A stretch of 64,000 nt of DNA from Phenylobacterium sp. (GTDB lineage: Bacteria > Pseudomonadota > Alphaproteobacteria > Caulobacterales > Caulobacteraceae), in the NCBI GenBank assembly GCA_020402745.1, contig JADBYZ010000007.1, positions 62,001-126,000 on the forward strand, given 5' to 3'. A program made the position numbers and the translations under genes. Below, one piece after another: positions 17,995-25,214 of the stretch (positions are counted from its first letter, which is position 1; each line of letters begins with the position of its first letter). The notes beneath the pieces are model-generated. The model was not told the origin of the DNA. It searched no databases and worked only from the letters and a program-made list of their open reading frames with translations.

Positions 17995-18018
17995 GGCTGA
18001 GCGCTGTTAAGATCAGCC
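17995..18018. promoter_or_regulatory. Inverted repeat between cytochrome c and iorA-like genes
   Basis: ggctga (17995-18000) and tcagcc (18013-18018) are complementary arms around a 12-base centre, located in the 90-base divergent intergenic region. It could be an operator for both genes; no known regulator motif was recognised. Confidence 0.3.
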
Positions 18019-18046
18019 TTCTGCGTAGTCCTTCGGAGGGTCCAAA

Positions 18047-18502
18047 ATGGCCACAAGCCTGGAGATCAACGGTCGTAGGGTCCAGGTCGAGGCGGCGCCC
18101 GACACCCCCCTTCTTTGGGTCCTGCGAGACGAGGCTGGCCTGACCGGGTCCAAGTATGGCTGCGGGGTCGGGCAATGCGGCGCCTGTACCGTTCTCGCCG
18201 ACGGCGCGCCCGTCCGTTCCTGCTCCCTGCCGGTCAGCGCCCTGGCCGGGATCAAGATCACCACCATCGAGGGCCTCGGCGGGACCCACCCCGTCCAGGA
18301 GGCCTGGATGCGGCTGGACGTGCCCCAGTGCGGGTACTGCCAGTCCGGCCAGATCATGAGCGCGGTCGCCCTGCTGGCCGGCAACGCCAATCCCACTGAC
18401 GCCGATATCGACGCCGCCATGGATGGAAACATCTGCCGCTGCGGCGCCTACCAGCGCATCCGCGCCGCCATCCGCGAAGCCGCCGCCCAGTCGCGCGCCT
18501 GA
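18047..18502 (+). CDS. 2Fe-2S subunit of IorAB-type molybdenum hydroxylase
   Basis: 151 residues. The plant-type 2Fe-2S domain has Cys39, Cys44, Cys47 and Cys59 ([12 protein letters not shown]), and the second 2Fe-2S domain has Cys95, Cys98, Cys130 and Cys132 ([15 protein letters not shown]). This is the full set for the small subunit of the isoquinoline 1-oxidoreductase class of the xanthine oxidase family. It passes electrons from the molybdenum centre to the outside acceptor. It is 25 bases upstream of the large subunit and co-transcribed with it. Confidence 0.92.
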   Translation: MATSLEINGRRVQVEAAPDTPLLWVLRDEAGLTGSKYGCGVGQCGACTVLADGAPVRSCSLPVSALAGIKITTIEGLGGTHPVQEAWMRLDVPQCGYCQSGQIMSAVALLAGNANPTDADIDAAMDGNICRCGAYQRIRAAIREAAAQSRA

Positions 18503-18527
18503 AGTCCTGCCCCCTAGGAGCTCCTCC

Positions 18528-20720
18528 ATGAACGCCCATGTCGACCAGGACGCCGCCCGAACCGGGGCCACTCGCCGGGAACTGGTGGTCGGAACCGCCC
18601 TCGTCTCCGGCGCCCTCCTCGTGGGGTGCGGGCCCGCGGACCTCCTGTCCGTAGGGGCCAAGACCGAGGTCGGCGCCTTCGGTCCGTTTATCCGGATCGC
18701 CGCCGACGGGGCGGTGACCGTCTTCAACAAGCACATCGAATTCGGGCAGGGCACACATGCGGGCCTGGCGGCCATCGTCGCAGAGGAACTGGACGCCGAC
18801 TGGAGCCGGGTCAGCGTCGAACAGGCGCCCGCCAACGCCAAGCTCTACGCCAACACCCTGATAGGCGTGCAGGGCACGGGGGGCTCCACCGCCATCCCCA
18901 ACAGCTGGATGCAGCTGCGCAAGGCCGGCGCCGCCGCCAGGGCCATGTTCACAGGCGCCGCCGCAGCGGCCTGGAAGGTCCCTGAGGCCGAGATCACCGT
19001 GAAGGACGGAGTCGTCAGCCATACGGCCTCGGGAAAGTCCGCCGGCTTCGGAGAGCTCCTTGAGGCGGCCTCGGAGATCGCCCCTCCAGAAGAGCCTAAG
19101 CTGAAGTCGCATGCGGATTTCACCCTGATCGGCACCGACCGGGTCCGTCGCAAGGACTCCAGGGCCAAGAGCACCGGCGAGGCGCGCTACACCCAGGACG
19201 TGAAGATGGAGGGCCTGCTCACGGCCGTCGTCGCCCACGCCCCGCGGTTCGGCGCCAAGGTCAGCGGTTTCGACGACGCGGAGGCGCGCAAGGTCGCCGG
19301 GGTCGTGGATGTCATCGAGATCCCCACCGGCGTCGCCGTGGTGGCCAGGTCCACCTGGGCGGCCCTCCAGGGCCGCAACGCCCTGAAGGTGACCTGGGAC
19401 GAGTCCAAGGCCGAGCCCCTGGGCTCCGCCGAGATCGAGGCGAAGTACGCCGAATGGGCGGCGGGCAAGGGCGCCCTGCCGGACAAGCTGAAGTGGGAGA
19501 CCTTCGAGACCCGCGGTGACGCCGCGGCGGGTGGCGAGGGCGAGGTCTTCGAGGCGACCTACGACTTCCCCTTCCTGGCCCATGCGACCATGGAGCCCAT
19601 GAACTGCGTGGCCCAGGTGGGCGGCCAGGGTGGGACCAGGCTGACCGTGGCGTCCCAGTCCCCCACCATGGACCAGCTCAACACCGCCCGGATCGCCATG
19701 ACGCTGCCCGGCTCGGTCCAGATCGAGAACCTGTTCGCCGGCGGCTCCTTCGGGCGTCGGGCCAACTTCCAGTCCGACTTCGTCGCCGAGTGCGTCCACA
19801 TCGCCAAGAAGGTCGGCAAGGGCACGCCCGTGAAACTGGTCTGGACCCGCGAGGACGACATGATGGCGGGCTACTTCCGCCCTCTGACTCATCACCGCCT
19901 CAAGGTCCGCCTCGACAAGGACGGCTTCCCGGCCGCCTGGACCCACCGCGTGGTCACCCAATCCCTGATGAAGGGCTCACCCATGGCGCCCAAGGGGATC
20001 GATTCCAGCACCGTGGAAGGGGCGATGGGCTCGCCCTACCTCAAGGCGACCCCCGCCGTGGACGGGCAGGTCCTGATGCCGGAGCTGGGGATCCCCGTAC
20101 TCTGGTGGCGGGCGGTGGGATCGACCCACACCGCCTTCGTCATGGAGCACACCATCGACCAGCTGGCCCGCAAGGCCGGCAAGGACCCGGTGGCCTATCG
20201 CCTGGCCCTGTTCGAGAAGGCCGGCGCCAGCCGGCACATCGCCGTCCTCAAGCTGGCGGCCGAGAAGGCCGGCTGGGACAAGCCGGCGCCGGCGGGCGTC
20301 ACCCGGGGCGTTGCGGTCCACGAGAGCTTTGGTTCGGTGGTCGCCCAGATCGCCGAGGTCCGGATCGTGGACGGCGTCCCCAAGGTCGGCCGGGTGGTCA
20401 GCGCCATTGACTGCGGGACAGCGATCTCGCCCGACCAGATCGCCGCCCAGGTTGAAGGCGGGACCTGTTACGGCCTGTCCGCCACATTGCACGACGAGAT
20501 GGTCGTCAAGGCCGGAGCCGTCGAGCGCCAGAACTTCGACACCTATCCCGTCCTGCGCAACTCCGAGGCGCCGACGGTCGAGACCCATATCCTGCCCTCC
20601 ACCAACCCGCCGTCGGGCGTGGGCGAGCCCGGGACCCCGGTCATTGGTCCGGCCGTGGCGAACGCCGTCCTGGCCGCGACGGGTAAGGCCACATTCCGGC
20701 TGCCGATGATCCGCGCCTGA
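18528..20720 (+). CDS. Molybdopterin-binding large subunit, IorB/aldehyde oxidoreductase type
   Basis: 730 residues from the ATG at 18528, which has AGGAG 8-12 bases upstream. The N-terminus carries a twin-arginine-like signal (ATRRELVVGTALVSGALLVGC), so the holoenzyme is probably exported folded to the periplasm. Xanthine-oxidase-family molybdopterin segments follow: IEFGQGTHAGL, QGTGGSTAIPNSW, GGSFGRRANFQSDFV, and the terminal GVGEPGTPVIGPAVANAV with the catalytic Glu. The family oxidises N-heterocycles or aldehydes. The substrate is not known. A GC-rich hairpin lies 18 bases after the stop. Confidence 0.9.
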   Translation: MNAHVDQDAARTGATRRELVVGTALVSGALLVGCGPADLLSVGAKTEVGAFGPFIRIAADGAVTVFNKHIEFGQGTHAGLAAIVAEELDADWSRVSVEQAPANAKLYANTLIGVQGTGGSTAIPNSWMQLRKAGAAARAMFTGAAAAAWKVPEAEITVKDGVVSHTASGKSAGFGELLEAASEIAPPEEPKLKSHADFTLIGTDRVRRKDSRAKSTGEARYTQDVKMEGLLTAVVAHAPRFGAKVSGFDDAEARKVAGVVDVIEIPTGVAVVARSTWAALQGRNALKVTWDESKAEPLGSAEIEAKYAEWAAGKGALPDKLKWETFETRGDAAAGGEGEVFEATYDFPFLAHATMEPMNCVAQVGGQGGTRLTVASQSPTMDQLNTARIAMTLPGSVQIENLFAGGSFGRRANFQSDFVAECVHIAKKVGKGTPVKLVWTREDDMMAGYFRPLTHHRLKVRLDKDGFPAAWTHRVVTQSLMKGSPMAPKGIDSSTVEGAMGSPYLKATPAVDGQVLMPELGIPVLWWRAVGSTHTAFVMEHTIDQLARKAGKDPVAYRLALFEKAGASRHIAVLKLAAEKAGWDKPAPAGVTRGVAVHESFGSVVAQIAEVRIVDGVPKVGRVVSAIDCGTAISPDQIAAQVEGGTCYGLSATLHDEMVVKAGAVERQNFDTYPVLRNSEAPTVETHILPSTNPPSGVGEPGTPVIGPAVANAVLAATGKATFRLPMIRA

Positions 20721-20737
20721 TCCAGGCGGGGCGGACC

Positions 20738-20754
20738 CGGCGGATTTTCCGCCG
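20738..20754. terminator. Hairpin after the iorB-like gene
   Basis: cggcgga (20738-20744) pairs with tccgccg (20748-20754) perfectly around ttt, 18 bases after the stop codon. It is the best terminator candidate of this region, though it lacks a trailing T-run. Confidence 0.45.
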
Positions 20755-20781
20755 TGGCGCCGCCCACCGATTGGTCTAGTA

Positions 20782-20798
20782 AGGCTCAGTCTGAGCCT
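20782..20798. promoter_or_regulatory. Perfect 17-bp palindrome upstream of ProA-like gene
   Basis: aggctcag (20782-20789), a central t, and ctgagcct (20791-20798) form a perfect palindrome. It ends 26 bases before the start codon of the ProA-like gene, a typical operator position. The regulator is unknown. Confidence 0.45.
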
Positions 20799-20824
20799 AA
20801 GGGTCCGGAGCCAGCGGGGAGGCG

Positions 20825-22354
20825 ATGTCGGAGCACGGAGACAGGATTGCGCCCCTCGAGGCGCTTCCGGCCGGCATGGCGGTGCCCTTTGGCGGCGACC
20901 GCCTGACCTTCGTCTCTCCGGAGCTGGCGGCGGCCTTTCAGGCCGGGGACCGCCTGGTGGTGGTCCAGGAAACCGGCGACCTCCTGCACGTTCCCGCCGC
21001 CGTGGCGGCCGAAGTGGACCGCGCGACCGCCGCCGCCCAGGCCGGCTTTTCCGCCCTGTCCGGGGTGTCCGACGCCGCGATCTCCGCCTTCTTCGACGGG
21101 TTTGCCCGGCGCATCGAGGACGACCAGCTCTGGAGCCGCTTTGCTGCGGCCAATGCGGCGGATGTCGCGGCCGCCCAAGCCCGGGGACGCTCGACCACGC
21201 GCCTCATCGCCTCCGACGCCATGCGGCGGGACATGGCCGCCGGCCTGAGATCCTGGCGCGACAGCCCGGCTGGCCGAGGCCAGGTCCTGGAGCGCATCGC
21301 CCACGAAGGCTGGAGCGTAGAGCAGGTCAGCGCGCCCCTCGGCGCCGTGGGCTTTGTCTTCGAGGGCCGTCCCAATGTCTTCGCCGACGCCGCCGGCGTG
21401 CTCCGGACTGGCAACACCGTGGTCTTCCGGATCGGCTCCGACGCCCTGGGCTGCGCCCGGGTCCTGATGGCCGAGGCCGTGGTCCCCGCCCTGGCCGAGG
21501 CGGGCCTGCCGCAGGGCGCCATGAGCCTCGTAGATTCCGCCGAGCGTTCAGCGGGCTGGGCCCTGTTCGCCGACCGGCGCCTGGCCCTCGCCGTCGCCCG
21601 CGGATCCGGGCCCGCCGTCGCCCAGCTCGGCGCCATTGCGCGCCAGTCCGGGACGCCGGTCAGCCTGCACGGGACGGGCGGGGCCTGGATGGTCGCCGAT
21701 GACGCCGCTGACGCCGGACGCTTCGGCGAGGTGGTCTTCCACTCCCTCGACCGGAAGGTGTGCAACACCCTCAATGTCTGCGTCATCCTGAAGTCGCGCG
21801 CCGCCGAGTTGGTCCCGGTCTTCCTGCAGGCCCTCGAGGCGGCGGGTCGCCGTCGTCGTGGCTGCCGGCTGCACGTCGTGGACGGCGCCGGAGCCTTCCT
21901 GCCGTCGTCCGGCTGGCTGGACGCCACCGCCGAGGTGGTCCGGGCCGAAGGCCTCGCCGTCGAGCCCCGGGCCGACCTGATCCCCGAGGCCGACCTTGCC
22001 CTTGAGTGGGAGTGGGAAGAGACCCCCGAGGTCAGCCTGGCCGTGGTCGAGGACCTCGACGCCGCCATCGCCCTCTTCAACCGCCATGCCCCCCGGCTGG
22101 TCGCCACTCTCATTACCCAGGACCCTGCCGCCCTCGCCCGGTTCGAGGCCGGCGTGGAGGCGCCCTTCACCGGCGACGGCTTCACCCGATGGGTCGATGG
22201 CCAGTACGCCCTCAATCGGCCGGAGCTCGGCTTGTCGAACTGGGAGGGCGGACGCCTCTTCGCCCGGGGCGGCGTGCTGGCCGGCAACGGCGTCTTCACC
22301 GTCCGCACCCGGATGCGGCAGGTCGACGCCGGTCTCGACCGCTCTCGGCCCTGA
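20825..22354 (+). CDS. ProA-like aldehyde dehydrogenase superfamily protein with N-terminal extension
   Basis: 509 residues, about 90 longer than typical ProA (glutamate-5-semialdehyde dehydrogenase). The ProA-like core starts near residue 75: PLGAVGFVFEGRPNVFADAAGVLRTGNTVVFR (about 173-204), and KVCNTLNVC near 320, whose Cys fits the catalytic position. The end has APFTGDGFTRWVDGQYALNRPELGLSNW, which departs from the usual ProA ending. The first 70 residues (DRLTFVSPELAAAFQAGDRLVVVQE) are not recognised. It occupies the slot directly before nadD-rsfS-rlmH where alphaproteobacteria usually keep proA, but no proB or obgE is upstream. It may be a proline enzyme or a specialised paralogue. Confidence 0.7.
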   Translation: MSEHGDRIAPLEALPAGMAVPFGGDRLTFVSPELAAAFQAGDRLVVVQETGDLLHVPAAVAAEVDRATAAAQAGFSALSGVSDAAISAFFDGFARRIEDDQLWSRFAAANAADVAAAQARGRSTTRLIASDAMRRDMAAGLRSWRDSPAGRGQVLERIAHEGWSVEQVSAPLGAVGFVFEGRPNVFADAAGVLRTGNTVVFRIGSDALGCARVLMAEAVVPALAEAGLPQGAMSLVDSAERSAGWALFADRRLALAVARGSGPAVAQLGAIARQSGTPVSLHGTGGAWMVADDAADAGRFGEVVFHSLDRKVCNTLNVCVILKSRAAELVPVFLQALEAAGRRRRGCRLHVVDGAGAFLPSSGWLDATAEVVRAEGLAVEPRADLIPEADLALEWEWEETPEVSLAVVEDLDAAIALFNRHAPRLVATLITQDPAALARFEAGVEAPFTGDGFTRWVDGQYALNRPELGLSNWEGGRLFARGGVLAGNGVFTVRTRMRQVDAGLDRSRP

Positions 22355-22443
22355 CCGTCATGTGGGGGGCGGGACAGGTCCGGCGACGCGCTGCGGGGGG
22401 CCGGCCCGGCGCCCTGAGGCCGGGCTTCGCCCTGTCCCGGGGT

Positions 22444-23028
22444 ATGAAGGTCGGGCTCTATGGCGGTAGCTTCAATCCGGCGCATCAGGGGCACGCCCAT
22501 GTGGCCGAAACAGCCCGCCAGAGGCTTGGCTTGGACCGGGTGATCTGGCTGGTCGCACCCCAGAACCCCCTCAAGTCCAGCGCCGAAACCCAGCCCCTCG
22601 ACGCACGCCTTGCGGGGGTACGCGCCTTCGCCCGCGACCGGGGCATGATCGTCTCCGATGTGGAGACCCGGCTGGGCACCCGCTACACCCTCGACACCGT
22701 CCTGGCCCTCAAGGCCCGGTTCCCCGGAGTCCGCTTCGTCTGGATCATGGGGGCGGACAGCCTGGCGGGATTCCATCGCTGGCGGGGCTGGACCCAGATC
22801 ATGCGGGCCCTTCCCGTGGCCGTGGTCTCACGCCCCTGGATCTCGCTCAAGAGCCGGTCCTCGCCAGCCGCCCGGCGCTTCGCCGCGGCCCGGATCCCCT
22901 TTACCCGGGCCAAGAGCCTGACCGACCATCCAGCGCCCGCCTGGGTCTTCCTCTTTGGGCCGCTGAACTTCCAGTCGTCCACCGCCCTTCGCGAGCGGAT
23001 GCGGGCGGGCGGGATGCGCCGGAGCTGA
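22444..23028 (+). CDS. nadD: Nicotinate-nucleotide adenylyltransferase NadD
   Basis: 194 residues from the ATG at 22444, where the family motif begins at once: MKVGLYGGSFNPAHQGH (nucleotide-binding GGSFNP..H..H). An in-frame ATG at 22360 would add 28 poorly conserved residues, and neither start has a good ribosome site. The motif VWIMGADSLAGFHRWRGW near 100 and the C-terminal SSTALRERM confirm NadD. It makes deamido-NAD from nicotinate mononucleotide in NAD synthesis. Confidence 0.93.
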   Translation: MKVGLYGGSFNPAHQGHAHVAETARQRLGLDRVIWLVAPQNPLKSSAETQPLDARLAGVRAFARDRGMIVSDVETRLGTRYTLDTVLALKARFPGVRFVWIMGADSLAGFHRWRGWTQIMRALPVAVVSRPWISLKSRSSPAARRFAAARIPFTRAKSLTDHPAPAWVFLFGPLNFQSSTALRERMRAGGMRRS

Positions 23029-23088
23029 CACGTCAAGGCTGACCGGAGCCTTCACCTGTGCTAAGACTTCTTTTTGGCGTGACCGAAC

Positions 23089-23104
23089 AGGAGTTGTTCC
23101 GCTG
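23089..23104 (+). promoter_or_regulatory. Ribosome binding site and probable CTG start of rsfS
   Basis: aggag (23089-23093), an 8-base spacer, then ctg (23102-23104). This is the only well-placed Shine-Dalgarno sequence upstream of the conserved RsfS domain and decides the start call. Confidence 0.55.
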
Positions 23105-23512
23105 AGCCCCGACCCTGCGCAGACTGCGCAACCCGCCCCGGCCCCGGCCGCCGGAGCCGCCCTCCCGCAAGGCGTTTCCGCGCTGGAGGCGCTTATCCTG
23201 AACCGCCTGGATGACGACCAGGCCCAGGACGTCGTCTTCATCGACCTCAAGGGCAAGACCGCCATGGCTGACGGCCTGGTGGTCGCCTCCGGGCGTTCAC
23301 ACCGGCATGTCGGCGCCATCGCCGACCACCTGCTCCGCAGCCTGAAGGACCACGGCTACGGCCGCGCCCGGGTCGAGGGCCTTCCCCATTGCGACTGGGT
23401 GCTGATCGACGCCGGCGACGTCATTGTCCACATCTTCCGGCCCGAAGTCCGAGCCTTTTACAACATCGAGAAGATCTGGTCGGTGGACTCTGGCCACCGC
23501 GCCGCCGTCTGA
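23102..23512 (+). CDS. rsfS: Ribosomal silencing factor RsfS, apparently with a CTG start
   Basis: About 136 residues. The conserved domain runs from [25 protein letters not shown] through [29 protein letters not shown]. The only in-frame ATG (23264) lies inside this domain and would remove its first 30 conserved residues. Upstream there is no in-frame ATG, GTG or TTG back into nadD. The best start is CTG at 23102, with aggag at 23089-23093, 8 bases away. RsfS binds ribosomal protein L14 and blocks subunit joining under starvation. Downstream of nadD and upstream of rlmH, as in relatives. Confidence 0.85.
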   Translation: MSPDPAQTAQPAPAPAAGAALPQGVSALEALILNRLDDDQAQDVVFIDLKGKTAMADGLVVASGRSHRHVGAIADHLLRSLKDHGYGRARVEGLPHCDWVLIDAGDVIVHIFRPEVRAFYNIEKIWSVDSGHRAAV

Positions 23513-23582
23513 CCGGTCGTCGGCTTCCGGCTGGACACGGCCCCGACCCCTCAGGCACGGTCCGCCCGGGAGGAACGCCGTC

Positions 23583-23999
23583 ATGACCGGAACCCGGACA
23601 CATGAACTGATGGACGCCACGGCAGGCGAACTCGTCGACGCCCTGGCGGCGCGCCGGACCCGTTCCCTGGAGCTCACCGAGGCCCTGATCGCCCGGATCG
23701 AGGACCGCGACCGGGAGATCAACGCCGTAGTCGTGCGGGACTTCGACCGTGCCCGGGAGGCCGCCCGCGCCGCCGACGCAAGGCTGGCCCGGGGCGAACG
23801 GGCGCCCCTGCTCGGCCTGCCCATGACGGTCGCCCTCCTGCCCGCCACTGCCGTGCCTGCCGGCCTGTCGAAGGCCGGGCTGCCCATGGGCGTCCAAGTG
23901 ATCGGCGGCTGGATGCAAGACCTGACGACCCTCCGCTTCGCCGGGCTCCTGGAGCGTGAGTTCGGGGGCTTCCTCCCGCCGGCGGGGTTTGGCGGTTGA
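23583..23999 (+). pseudogene. Amidase-signature-family gene with large in-frame internal deletion
   Basis: 138 codons remain open. Residues 1-85 match the N-terminus of an amidase (GatA/AtzF type): [28 protein letters not shown], then [10 protein letters not shown], which in intact proteins continues into the Lys-containing catalytic block. Immediately after this the sequence jumps to the amidase C-terminus: [23 protein letters not shown], then [18 protein letters not shown]. The whole Ser-Ser-Lys core, about 300-350 residues, is missing, with the joint near 23832-23841. The product cannot be an amidase. It has a good ribosome site and its stop overlaps the rlmH start. Confidence 0.85.
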
Positions 24000-24460
24000 G
24001 GATCGCCATCGTCGCCGTCGGACGCCTGGGCCGCTCGCCGGAGGCAGAGCTCGTCCGCCTCTATGCAGACCGGGCCAGCGCAACGGGCCGGGCGCTAGGC
24101 CTTGGGCCGGTGGAGGTGATCGAGGTCGAAGGCCGCAAGCCCGGCAAGGCGGCCGAGGCCGAGGCGCTCGGCTCCCACCTGGCCCATAGCCGGATCATCG
24201 CCTGCGACGAGACCGGGCGGGCGCGATCCTCCCGCGACTTCGCCGCAGAGATCGGCTGGCTGAGGGACGACGGTGTACGCCGCCTGGTCTTCCTGGTGGG
24301 CGGGGCCGACGGACTGGATTCCGCCCTCCGGGCCCGCGCCCATGACACCCTCGCCTTCGGACTCCAGACCTGGCCTCACGCCCTGGCTCGCGTCATGCTG
24401 ACCGAACAGATTTATCGCGCCATCACCGTCCTTGCGGGGAGCCCTTATCACCGTGACTGA
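23996..24460 (+). CDS. rlmH: 23S rRNA pseudouridine(1915) N3-methyltransferase RlmH
   Basis: 154 residues, full length, SPOUT methyltransferase fold. It begins [22 protein letters not shown] and contains the SAM-binding knot [12 protein letters not shown] near 100 and the C-terminal [27 protein letters not shown] that is nearly invariant in RlmH. The start is TTG, overlapping the stop of the amidase remnant (TTGA). RlmH methylates pseudouridine 1915 in the 70S ribosome. Confidence 0.95.
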   Translation: MRIAIVAVGRLGRSPEAELVRLYADRASATGRALGLGPVEVIEVEGRKPGKAAEAEALGSHLAHSRIIACDETGRARSSRDFAAEIGWLRDDGVRRLVFLVGGADGLDSALRARAHDTLAFGLQTWPHALARVMLTEQIYRAITVLAGSPYHRD

Positions 24461-25133
24461 ACCCCGCTGGAAGGTCGGACTGTTCCTGGTGACTGGAATG
24501 GCGCTGGCTGCTACCGCCTTTGCGGCCATATCGCAGGACGGCGGTCCAGCGAGGGCTGAACAGGCCTTCATCGATCCGGCTATAGCCCTGATCGGGCTGC
24601 GGCTGGCGCCGCCTGACCCCCTTACCTCTTCACCTCGGGCCGGACTGGACGCAGCGCGAGCAGAGCTGGCGGCGGGCCTCGCCCTGTCCGAACACCTCGC
24701 CCGCGGTCGCGAGGCGCGCGTGGCGCTGATGCGCCCCTCGGCCGGGCCCATCCTCGAGAGCTTCGGAGCCCGGCAGGCCGGCGGACTTCGCGCCCAAGGG
24801 CTGACATTCAAGATAGCCGCCGGCGCCGAGATTTTGTCGCCATCGGCGGGTGATGTCCTCTACGCGGGCCCGCTTCGGGGTTTGGGACAGGCGGTGATCA
24901 TCCAGGCCACGCCTCGGACCCAGGTGGTCCTCGCGGGCGACTTCTCGGTCCAGGTCCAGGAGGGCGAGTCGCTCAGGGAGGGACAGCGCCTCGCCTGGGC
25001 GGCGAACCGCGGCGTAAGGGTCAACCTGTACCTCGAACTTCGCGATCTGGGCCGACCCATTGATCCTGCGCCCTGGCTACGCCCCGAAAAAGCCGCATCT
25101 CAAGGGTCTGGATTCCGCCGGGAAACAGGATAA
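24453..25133 (+). CDS. Compact EnvC-like degenerate LytM (M23) factor
   Basis: 226 residues from the GTG at 24453, overlapping rlmH by 8 bases; a TTG at 24432 would add 7 residues. A membrane-anchor or signal segment lies near residues 8-27 (VGLFLVTGMALAATAFAAIS). The C-terminal half follows the LytM pattern (GDVLYAGPLRGLGQAVIIQATPRTQVVLAG; VNLYLELRDLGRPIDPAPWL) but all His zinc ligands are absent, as in non-catalytic EnvC-type amidase activators. The long coiled coil of EnvC is missing; usual homologues in this slot are about 400 residues. It should act in the periplasm at cell separation, by inference. Confidence 0.75.
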   Translation: MTEPRWKVGLFLVTGMALAATAFAAISQDGGPARAEQAFIDPAIALIGLRLAPPDPLTSSPRAGLDAARAELAAGLALSEHLARGREARVALMRPSAGPILESFGARQAGGLRAQGLTFKIAAGAEILSPSAGDVLYAGPLRGLGQAVIIQATPRTQVVLAGDFSVQVQEGESLREGQRLAWAANRGVRVNLYLELRDLGRPIDPAPWLRPEKAASQGSGFRRETG

Positions 25134-25214
25134 GGCTTTGGCTTCCGGACCCGGCGACGCGCCGTCGTTCCGGAGTATCCGGACCGGATGTCCGGGACGG
25201 AAATCGGACTGTTC

